This document shows positions 1 to 5,417 of a stretch of DNA of 7,692 nucleotides, in pieces; positions within the stretch are counted from its first letter, which is position 1; every line of letters begins with the position of its first letter. Origin of the DNA: an uncultured Clostridia bacterium (GTDB lineage: Bacteria > Bacillota > Clostridia > Lachnospirales > Lachnospiraceae). The notes under the pieces are model-generated. The model worked only from the letters and a program-made list of their open reading frames with translations, ran no database searches and was not told the DNA's origin. The position numbers and the translations under genes are program-made. The stretch is taken from positions 1 to 7,692 of the forward strand of contig CAMWWW010000101.1 in NCBI GenBank assembly GCA_947178015.1. The letters run 5' to 3'.

Positions 1-307
1 AACGCTGTACTTTTCCCTTCCAAATAGAAAAATAGCTTCTCACTATCTCCATCTGTTCCGCTGAGCCAAGATAACCGCAGGATATCGAATCAAAACTAAT
101 ATGTTGCGAATTCCAATGACGAAAAATAGGAGTCATACTCTCTGTCAAATCCTTTTTATATACCCCTTCAAACGCCGTATGAGCAGAAAGCAGCATCGTC
201 GGCAGCACAGCCGTCTCAAGCCCCATAACAGAAAGCACGGGAAGCGCCACGGTAAGAGAACATCTCCCTATGCAGGAAATATCTTGTATTGTAAGCACAC
301 GTTTCAT
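1..307 (-). CDS. pdxK: Pyridoxal/pyridoxamine kinase, N-terminal part (cut by window edge)
   Basis: The reading frame starts at ATG 305-307 and stays open for 102 codons to the window edge, so only the first third of a protein normally about 280-290 residues long is present. The translation begins MKRVLTIQDISCIGRCSLTV and continues with ALPVLSVMGLETAVLPT, then SAHTAF and CGYLGS near residue 80. This is the N-terminus of the ribokinase-fold B6-vitamer kinase family, which phosphorylates pyridoxal, pyridoxamine or pyridoxine to make pyridoxal 5'-phosphate in the cytoplasm. The start is supported by an AGGAGG Shine-Dalgarno at 318-323. The gene begins 67 bases after gatB on the same strand with no convincing terminator between them, so it may be read from the aspS-gatCAB transcript. 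The family call is good. Substrate preference and the intactness of the rest cannot be judged. Confidence 0.85.
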   Translation of the reverse strand, partial: MKRVLTIQDISCIGRCSLTVALPVLSVMGLETAVLPTMLLSAHTAFEGVYKKDLTESMTPIFRHWNSQHISFDSISCGYLGSAEQMEIVRSYFSIWKGKVQR

Positions 308-365
308 CGTCTTATTTCCTCCTATTTCCATCATTCCACAACCCCAAAATCACATACATCCGAAA

Positions 366-394
366 CCTGCCATTTTATTCTGCTGTTTGGCAGG
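366..394 (-). repeat. Inverted repeat at the end of gatB
   Basis: CCTGCCA (366-372) and TGGCAGG (388-394) form a 7-bp stem around a 15-base loop that contains the gatB stop codon. In the direction of transcription (minus strand) it is followed by only TTTCGG, a poor U-tract. On the plus strand it is followed by ATTTTT. It could be a weak or leaky terminator or a 3'-end stabilising hairpin between gatB and the kinase gene, or it could be coincidence. Confidence 0.25.
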
Positions 395-1829
395 ATTTTT
401 CTAACATCTCCCGAAGTATTGTATTTACCATCCCCGGATCTGCTTTCCCTTTTAATGCTTTCATGGTCTGGCCAACCAAGAATCCCATCGCCTTCGTCTT
501 GCCAGCGTAATAATCTTTTACAGACTGTGCGTTTGCTTTTAGCACCTCCTCGATGGTATGGTAAATGATTCCTTCGTCCTTTACAACTGCCAAACCTTTT
601 TCTGCCACATAACGTTCGGGATCGATATCCTTCCTAAAAATATGTTCAAATACCTCTTTCGCTACAGTGCGGTTAATGCTTCCTGAATCAACAAGCCCAA
701 TCAGCTTTGACAAATGCACAGGGGAAAATGTAATGTCCTCCGGCTCCAGTTCTGCCTCTTTTAAAAGACGCATCGTCTCCACCATCAGCCAGTTGGATAC
801 CTCCTTCGGTTTATGACAGAGCGCAATGGTATGCTCAAAAATATCTGCCAGCTTTTTAGAGGAGGTCAAAAGATTAATGTCATATTCTGGTATCTGGTAT
901 TCTCTTTGGTAGCGCAACCGTTTTTCATCGCGCAGCTCTGGCTGATTTTGTTTAATCCGCGCAATCCACTCGTCACTTATCACCACTGGCACGAGATCTG
1001 GTTCAGGAAAATAGCGGTAGTCTTTTGCATCTTCCTTGGATCGCATAGCATACGAATATTCTTTGTTGTCATCCCAGCGCCTCGTCTCCTGAACCACCCT
1101 TTTTCCCTCCTCGATAAGCTCTATCTGGCGCGCCTTTTCCCCCTCGATCGCCCTTGCAATCGCCTTAAAGGAATTTAGATTCTTCATCTCTGTTCTAGTT
1201 CCAAACTCCTTTGCGCCCACTTCCCTGACAGACAGATTTACATCCGCCCTCATTGAGCCCTCCTGAAGCTTGCAGTCAGAAGCCCCCAGATATTGAATAA
1301 TCAGTCTAAGTTTATCAAGGTAAGCCATTACCTCATCCGCCGAACGCATATCCGGCTCTGATACAATCTCAATCAGCGGCACGCCGCTTCTATTATAATC
1401 TACTAATGAACAGTCCTCCCACTCATCATGAACCAGTTTTCCTGCGTCCTCCTCCATATGAATCTCGTGGATGCCAATCCATTTCTTTCCCGCCGTAGTC
1501 TCTATCTCGATCCCTCCATCGTGGCAGATGGGCAGATAAAGCTGTGAAATCTGATAATTTTGCGGGTTGTCGGGATAGAAATAATTCTTTCTGTCAAATT
1601 TACAATACTGATTTATCTTGCAATTTGTCGCAAGCCCTACTGCCATGGCATATTCCACCACCTGTTTATTCAGCACAGGCAGAGAGCCGGGCATACCTGT
1701 GCATACCGGGCAGGTATGGGTATTTGGCGCGCCGCCAAATGCCGTCGAGCAGGCGCAGAAAATTTTTGTCTTTGTGGCAAGTTCTACATGAACCTCCAGA
1801 CCGATCACCGTCTCATATTGTTTCTTCAA
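375..1829 (-). CDS. gatB: Asp-tRNA(Asn)/Glu-tRNA(Gln) amidotransferase subunit B
   Basis: This 484-residue protein has the usual GatB length (about 475-480). GatB binds the mischarged tRNA and carries the kinase-type site that phosphorylates the Asp or Glu side chain before ammonia from GatA amidates it. It opens with ETVIGLEVHVEL (residues 6-17). Four cysteines at 25, 27, 40 and 43 (CAC and CPVC) match the family's zinc site. The GatB core follows, then a helical YqeY-like tail from about residue 330 that contacts the tRNA elbow. The start codon is TTG at 1827-1829. No ATG fits, because an in-frame TGA lies 9 bases upstream and the conserved N-terminus begins at residue 5-6. The first 17 bases overlap the end of gatA, and its ribosome binding site lies inside gatA, which suggests translational coupling that keeps the subunits equimolar. 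The stop is TAA at 375-377. Confidence 0.97.
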   Translation of the reverse strand: MKKQYETVIGLEVHVELATKTKIFCACSTAFGGAPNTHTCPVCTGMPGSLPVLNKQVVEYAMAVGLATNCKINQYCKFDRKNYFYPDNPQNYQISQLYLPICHDGGIEIETTAGKKWIGIHEIHMEEDAGKLVHDEWEDCSLVDYNRSGVPLIEIVSEPDMRSADEVMAYLDKLRLIIQYLGASDCKLQEGSMRADVNLSVREVGAKEFGTRTEMKNLNSFKAIARAIEGEKARQIELIEEGKRVVQETRRWDDNKEYSYAMRSKEDAKDYRYFPEPDLVPVVISDEWIARIKQNQPELRDEKRLRYQREYQIPEYDINLLTSSKKLADIFEHTIALCHKPKEVSNWLMVETMRLLKEAELEPEDITFSPVHLSKLIGLVDSGSINRTVAKEVFEHIFRKDIDPERYVAEKGLAVVKDEGIIYHTIEEVLKANAQSVKDYYAGKTKAMGFLVGQTMKALKGKADPGMVNTILREMLEKSCQTAE

Positions 1830-3303
1830 CTCGGCTCACTCCCTTCTCACATAGTGGACATCTCTGATACCCTCTTGTCTGCTCAAAAGCATAGGCTGCA
1901 CGGATAATAGTTTTCTCCTGAAAACAATCCCCAAGAAGCTGAACGCCGATAGGCAGCCCTTTCGAATCGGTTCCGCACGGCACGCTGATTCCCGGAATCC
2001 CGGCAAGATTGGCTGAAATCGTATAAATATCGCCCAGATACATCTGCATCGGATCGCTTAAGCTCCTCCCTATCTCCGGCGCCGTTGTCGGCGCCGCGGG
2101 GGCAAGAAGAATATCATAATGACCAAATGCCTTGTCAAATGCCTGTTTGATCAATGCCTTTGTCTTTAGCGCCTTGATATAATACGCATCATAATAACCG
2201 GAGCTTAACACAAAGGAGCCAAGCAGAATCCTTCTTTTTACCTCCTGCCCAAAGCCCTCCGAGCGTGTCTTTTTGTACATGTCGTGCAGCCCTTCATATT
2301 CCTTGGCGCGATAGCCGTACTTTACTCCATCAAATCGTGCCAGATTCGAGCTTGCCTCTGCCGATGCAATAATATAATACGCCGGAATTGCGTACTCGAC
2401 AAGGCTAAGATCAAATTCCTCCACAACGGCTCCCTTTTTCCTAAGCTCCTCCGCCACAAATAACACGGCACGCTTTACCTCATGGTCAAGTCCATCTATA
2501 AAATAATCTCTTGGTATCCCGATGCGCAATCCCTCTACATCATCCATCAAAGCGGAAGTAAAATCATAGTGTTCCCTTTTAACCGAGGTGCTGTCCTTGG
2601 AATCATGCGCCGCGATCACATCCAAGATTGTCGCACAGTCCGTGACATCCTTCGCGATAGGTCCTATCTGATCAAGGGACGAGCCATAAGCGATCAGCCC
2701 ATAGCGGGAGACTGTCCCATATGTGGGCTTAAGACCTGTCACTCCGCAGAAGGAGCTTGGCTGCCGAATGGAACCGCCCGTGTCAGAACCAAGAGCAAAC
2801 GAGCACTCCTCCGCCGCCACTGCCGTACAGGAACCACCAGAAGAGCCACCCGGAACATGCGCCGTATTCCACGGATTTCTAGTAATCCCATAAGCCGAAG
2901 TCTCGGTCGTGCTGCCCATAGCAAATTCATCCATATTGGTCTTTCCAATAACCACTGCTCCTGCCTGCAAAAGCCGATTTACTGCCTCCGCTGTATACGG
3001 CGGCATAAATCCCTCCAAAATCTTTGAGCTGCACGTTGTAGGAAATCCTTTCGTACAGATATTATCCTTGACAGCAACCGGAACCCCGGCAAGCGGCCCT
3101 GTCAGCTTTCCTTCCATCATTAAACTCTGCACTTGATCGGCCCTTTTCAGCGCCGCATCTTTATCCGTTGTCACAAAACTGTGAAGCATCTCCTCCACGC
3201 TATCCATCTGCTTATAGGCTGCTTCCACAGCCTCTCTGACGCTGACTTCTCTCGCTTTCAGCTTTTTCCCAAGTGCAACGGCTGTCAGTTGCATTAACTC
3301 CAT
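1813..3303 (-). CDS. gatA: Asp-tRNA(Asn)/Glu-tRNA(Gln) amidotransferase subunit A
   Basis: GatA is the glutamine amidase of the GatCAB complex. It hydrolyses glutamine and sends the ammonia through a channel to GatB. The 496-residue product carries the amidase-signature Ser-cisSer-Lys triad: Lys79 in AVKDNIC, Ser154 in PGGSSGGS and Ser178 in GSDTGGS. These positions match, as I recall, the Staphylococcus aureus enzyme, so the catalytic core is intact. The start is ATG 3301-3303 (MELMQLTAVALG), preceded by a GGGAG-type ribosome binding site. It lies 47 bases after gatC, the widest gap inside the cluster. The gene ends with TGA at 1813-1815, 17 bases into gatB. The last 20 or so residues include a CPLC sequence. 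This tail lies in the stretch that doubles as the gatB ribosome binding site and looks lineage-specific rather than functional. The call is secure. Confidence 0.98.
   Translation of the reverse strand: MELMQLTAVALGKKLKAREVSVREAVEAAYKQMDSVEEMLHSFVTTDKDAALKRADQVQSLMMEGKLTGPLAGVPVAVKDNICTKGFPTTCSSKILEGFMPPYTAEAVNRLLQAGAVVIGKTNMDEFAMGSTTETSAYGITRNPWNTAHVPGGSSGGSCTAVAAEECSFALGSDTGGSIRQPSSFCGVTGLKPTYGTVSRYGLIAYGSSLDQIGPIAKDVTDCATILDVIAAHDSKDSTSVKREHYDFTSALMDDVEGLRIGIPRDYFIDGLDHEVKRAVLFVAEELRKKGAVVEEFDLSLVEYAIPAYYIIASAEASSNLARFDGVKYGYRAKEYEGLHDMYKKTRSEGFGQEVKRRILLGSFVLSSGYYDAYYIKALKTKALIKQAFDKAFGHYDILLAPAAPTTAPEIGRSLSDPMQMYLGDIYTISANLAGIPGISVPCGTDSKGLPIGVQLLGDCFQEKTIIRAAYAFEQTRGYQRCPLCEKGVSRVEETI
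1839..1845 (-). promoter_or_regulatory. Ribosome binding site for TTG-started gatB
   Basis: AAGGGAG on the minus strand lies 9 bases before the TTG start of gatB and inside the last codons of gatA. Together with the in-frame TGA at 1836-1838, it fixes the unusual TTG as the only workable start. Confidence 0.7.
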
Positions 3304-3350
3304 CCCTTTTCTCCCTTCCTACTATCTAAGAATCTATCTATAATGCAATA

Positions 3351-3635
3351 TTAGACAGATTTAGGTACCATAAAGCAACCATCCTTCTTTGCAGGCGCAT
3401 TGGCAAGGATCTCTGCCTCCTCCTCTACAATAACATCCTCCCGGAACACATTGCTCACCGGAAATACATGCGACATTGGCTCCACTCCATCGGTATCCAG
3501 CTCATTCAGTTTATCCATATAGTCCAGCATCCTTGTCATATCCTGCTTTGCCTGCTTCTTCTCTTCCCCGGAAAGCTCAAGCTTCGCCAAAATCCCAACA
3601 TATTCTATTATCTCATCTGTGATTCTCTCCGTCAT
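3351..3635 (-). CDS. gatC: Asp-tRNA(Asn)/Glu-tRNA(Gln) amidotransferase subunit C
   Basis: This small subunit (94 residues, typical for GatC) wraps around the GatA-GatB interface and stabilises GatA; it is not itself catalytic. Visible family features are the N-terminal helical part containing YVGILAKLELSGEE (residues 12-25), a linker with VEPMSHVFPVSNVFREDV (about 51-68), and the C-terminal NAPAKKDGCFMVPKSV, which matches the conserved end of GatC proteins. The start ATG (3633-3635) follows a GGGAGGTG Shine-Dalgarno about 4-5 bases upstream. The gene begins only 16 bases after the aspS stop and precedes gatA, giving the order aspS-gatC-gatA-gatB. This strongly suggests one transcript and co-assembly of the complex. 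Confidence 0.96.
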   Translation of the reverse strand: MTERITDEIIEYVGILAKLELSGEEKKQAKQDMTRMLDYMDKLNELDTDGVEPMSHVFPVSNVFREDVIVEEEAEILANAPAKKDGCFMVPKSV

Positions 3636-3651
3636 AGGGCACCTCCCTCTT

Positions 3652-4983
3652 TTATGGCTCCAGCCTATTTAAATCTCTGGGAAACAATGTTGTCTCCCTC
3701 ACATTCTGTTCCCCCAATAGCTGCATTGTCAGGCGCTCAAGCCCAATCCCAAGACCTCCATGCGGCGGCATACCATACCGAAAGATCATCAAATACGGCT
3801 CCATGCCCTCTGTGGACATATCTCTTGCCGCTATCTTATCAAGCAGCATCTGATAATCATGGATTCTCTGTCCGCCAGTCGTCACTTCCAATCCCTTATA
3901 TAACAAATCAAAGCTTAATGTATAACGCCTGTCCGCTGGATCATCCATCGCATAAAAGGGTCTTTTTTTAGAAGGATAATGTGTGACAAACACAAAATCT
4001 GCATGATATTCTTCCTTAAAATAACGCCCTATCAGCATTTCCTCCTCCGGCTCCAAATCATAAGGATTTCGTATCCTTCGATTATATTTCTCCGCCACAA
4101 GCTCTTTCGCCTTATCAAAACGAACCTGCGGAATTTGCTCTGTCTCTGGGAGCACGACATCAAGAAGCTCCAATTCCCTTGCGTACTCTCTTTCAAGAAG
4201 CTTTCGCACATACTGCAAAAAACCTGCCTCAACCTCCATCACATCCTCAAAGCTCTCAATATATCCCATCTCAAAATCAAGACCTGTATATTCATTGAGA
4301 TGCCTTACGGTATTATGCTTCTCTGCACGAAACACTGGTCCGACCTCAAATACCCTATCATACACTCCCACCATCGTCTGCTTGTAAAACTGAGGACTTT
4401 GTGCAAGCACCGCCTTTTTCCCAAAATAATCCAGCTTAAAGATATTCGAGCCGCCCTCTGCCCCCTTAGCCGTGATCTTGGGCGTCCTCACCTCCGTAAA
4501 CCCCTGACTAGACAGATACTCGCGAAATCCCCTAACCAGCCCCTCCTGAACCTTAAACTTCGCTCGCTCTCTAATATTCCTGAGAGAGATCGGTCTCAAA
4601 GAAAGCTTCGTCTCTAAAGAAGTATTTAACTTCCACTTGCTCACGGCAATCGGCAAAGCTTCCGAAGGCTCAGACAAAACCTTTACGCCCGACAGCCGAA
4701 TCTCAAAGCCATGCGGCGCCCTCTCCTCGCGCACCACAACTCCCTCCACCTCCACGGCAGACTCCTCCTTCAAAACCCTGACATCAAACGCAGCCTTATC
4801 TGCCTCACAGACACACTGCACCAATCCCTCACTCTTTCTTAAAATCACAAAAACAACCTCTCCCATATCACGGATTGTGTGCACGACGCCACTGACTGTC
4901 ACCGTTCTGTTCTCCATCGCTTGATCCATAAGCGCACTAAGCCCCGCTGTCTTCTTTCTCTCCAAACCTGTAATAAACTGCAT
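3652..4983 (-). CDS. aspS: Archaeal-type aspartyl-tRNA synthetase, probably non-discriminating (Asp/Asn)
   Basis: This class II synthetase charges aspartate onto tRNA(Asp) and, if non-discriminating, also onto tRNA(Asn), giving GatCAB its substrate. At 443 residues it matches the short archaeal/eukaryotic form, not the roughly 590-residue bacterial form with its GAD insert. An N-terminal OB-fold anticodon-binding domain spans about residues 25-105 and the catalytic core about 135-443. Motif 2 is FEVGPVFRAEKHNTVRHLNE (212-231) and motif 3 is GMPPHGGLGIGLERL (404-418). Residue 35 in GVVHTIRDMG is His, where discriminating archaeal enzymes carry Trp; together with the gatCAB linkage this points to relaxed tRNA specificity, which is inference. 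The start is the ATG at 4981-4983. The ATG six bases further upstream runs straight into TAG. A GGGAGG site lies 7 bases upstream. The closest alternative is an AsnRS of the same subclass, but the gatC linkage favours AspRS. Confidence 0.93.
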   Translation of the reverse strand: MQFITGLERKKTAGLSALMDQAMENRTVTVSGVVHTIRDMGEVVFVILRKSEGLVQCVCEADKAAFDVRVLKEESAVEVEGVVVREERAPHGFEIRLSGVKVLSEPSEALPIAVSKWKLNTSLETKLSLRPISLRNIRERAKFKVQEGLVRGFREYLSSQGFTEVRTPKITAKGAEGGSNIFKLDYFGKKAVLAQSPQFYKQTMVGVYDRVFEVGPVFRAEKHNTVRHLNEYTGLDFEMGYIESFEDVMEVEAGFLQYVRKLLEREYARELELLDVVLPETEQIPQVRFDKAKELVAEKYNRRIRNPYDLEPEEEMLIGRYFKEEYHADFVFVTHYPSKKRPFYAMDDPADRRYTLSFDLLYKGLEVTTGGQRIHDYQMLLDKIAARDMSTEGMEPYLMIFRYGMPPHGGLGIGLERLTMQLLGEQNVRETTLFPRDLNRLEP

Positions 4984-5036
4984 CCTACATCCTCCCTCCT
5001 ACAACCTGCTATCATTCCGAAGGATTTTATATGCGT

Positions 5037-5050
5037 GCCGCGTCAGCGGC
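5037..5050 (-). other. Small perfect hairpin in the aspS 5' untranslated region
   Basis: GCCGC-TGAC-GCGGC forms a perfect 5-bp GC stem between the T-box terminator and the aspS ribosome binding site. It would be present only in read-through transcripts. A role as an mRNA processing or stability element is possible but unproven. Confidence 0.35.
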
Positions 5051-5077
5051 TTATTTCCTCTGCACAAGTCTGCGCAC

Positions 5078-5109
5078 AAAAAAGCCCCGGAATATCTTAC
5101 TATTCCGGG
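5078..5109 (-). terminator. Intrinsic terminator of the T-box leader
   Basis: CCCGGAATA (5101-5109) pairs perfectly over 9 bp with TATTCCGGG (5086-5094) around a 6-base loop, followed by GC and six T residues on the minus strand (5078-5083). It stops transcription when the sensed tRNA is charged and competes with the antiterminator for 5106-5109. Confidence 0.95.
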
Positions 5110-5141
5110 ACGAAATCATCTCGATTCCGCGGTACCACCCG
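5106..5141 (-). promoter_or_regulatory. T-box antiterminator with TGGT tRNA-acceptor bulge
   Basis: CGGG (5138-5141) pairs with CCCG (5106-5109), leaving the 7-base bulge TGGTACC (5131-5137). An upper 8-bp helix (5123-5130 with 5110-5117, including two G-T pairs) closes on a GAGAT loop. The TGGT bulge (5134-5137) would pair with the free NCCA end of tRNA. The shared CCCG is also part of the terminator stem, so the two structures exclude each other. The variable T favours an A discriminator base, or a wobble with G. Confidence 0.9.
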
Positions 5142-5343
5142 CCTTGAAGCTCTCGCTTCCTCTCGATTATGCTTAACGCGCACCGACGGACAAGCCTACG
5201 CCAGCGAAAACACCTGCTTTCAACCTGCCAGCTCCAGAGTGTTCCCCATTCTGCTTTCCCCAAACAGCGCTCTCAGTCGGTGACGCTGTATTCCTGTCAG
5301 TTACTCCTCAGATGGAATCTCCTTCATCGCTCTAATGCAATAC

Positions 5344-5372
5344 ATACTAGCACAAAAAACCACAATGCGCAA
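5344..5372 (-). promoter_or_regulatory. Sigma-A-type promoter of the aspS-gatCAB operon
   Basis: On the minus strand TTGCGC (-35, 5367-5372) and TAGTAT (-10, 5344-5349) are separated by exactly 17 bases. A TG one base before the -10 makes it an extended -10 element. The expected transcription start is near 5336-5338, just 5' of Stem I of the T-box, which agrees with the leader's structure and gives an untranslated leader of about 350 bases. The -35 lies inside a small inverted repeat. Confidence 0.8.
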
Positions 5373-5377
5373 GCATT
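5364..5377 (-). repeat. Inverted repeat covering the -35 box
   Basis: AATGC-TTGC-GCATT is a perfect 5-bp inverted repeat over the -35 hexamer, followed on the minus strand by GTGG and six T residues (5354-5359). It may be a minimal terminator for the helicase gene upstream or an operator. The stem is short, so both readings are weak. Confidence 0.3.
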
Positions 5378-5417
5378 TAAAACAGAAAACCCATTTTTGT
5401 CCGAATTATTCAAACCT

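Larger units (their letters stand above)
5078..5331 (-). promoter_or_regulatory. T-box riboswitch leader of the aspS-gatCAB operon
   Basis: This leader RNA senses uncharged tRNA and allows transcription into aspS-gatCAB only when the tRNA is not aminoacylated. From the 5' end I see a Stem I base (5323-5331 with 5203-5210), the S-turn AGTA at 5302-5305 facing GAA at 5219-5221, and an upper helix CTGACAG/CTGGCAG. The distal part contains TGAGAG and a GGGGAAAG apical loop. A 5-bp Stem II-like hairpin (5197-5201 with 5178-5182) follows, then Stem III (GAAGC-GAGA-GCTTC, 5146-5159), the T-box GGGTGGTACCGCGG (5127-5140) and the terminator. All parts needed for function appear present. The specifier cannot be assigned firmly. 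The triplet in the canonical position after GAA-A is GCA (5215-5217), with CAG overlapping it and GAA beside it. A GAAC tetranucleotide (5241-5244) sits higher in Stem I. Confidence 0.93.

Noticed and set aside
101..568. Plus-strand open frame of 155 codons
   Set aside because: It crosses the kinase N-terminus, the gap and the gatB 3' end on the opposite strand, and its His/Arg/Ser-rich product resembles no protein I know.
2482..3027. Plus-strand open frame of 181 codons opposite gatA
   Set aside because: It is fully antisense to gatA, including its conserved catalytic region. It has no recognisable domain and an Arg/Cys-rich composition typical of shadow frames.
3468..3971. Plus-strand open frame of 167 codons opposite gatC and the end of aspS
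   Set aside because: It is antisense to two conserved genes and spans their junction, with no family resemblance.
3979..4617. Plus-strand open frame of 212 codons opposite aspS
   Set aside because: It lies wholly antisense to a well-supported synthetase gene, and its product is a low-complexity run of Leu, Ile, His and Lys with no recognisable motif.
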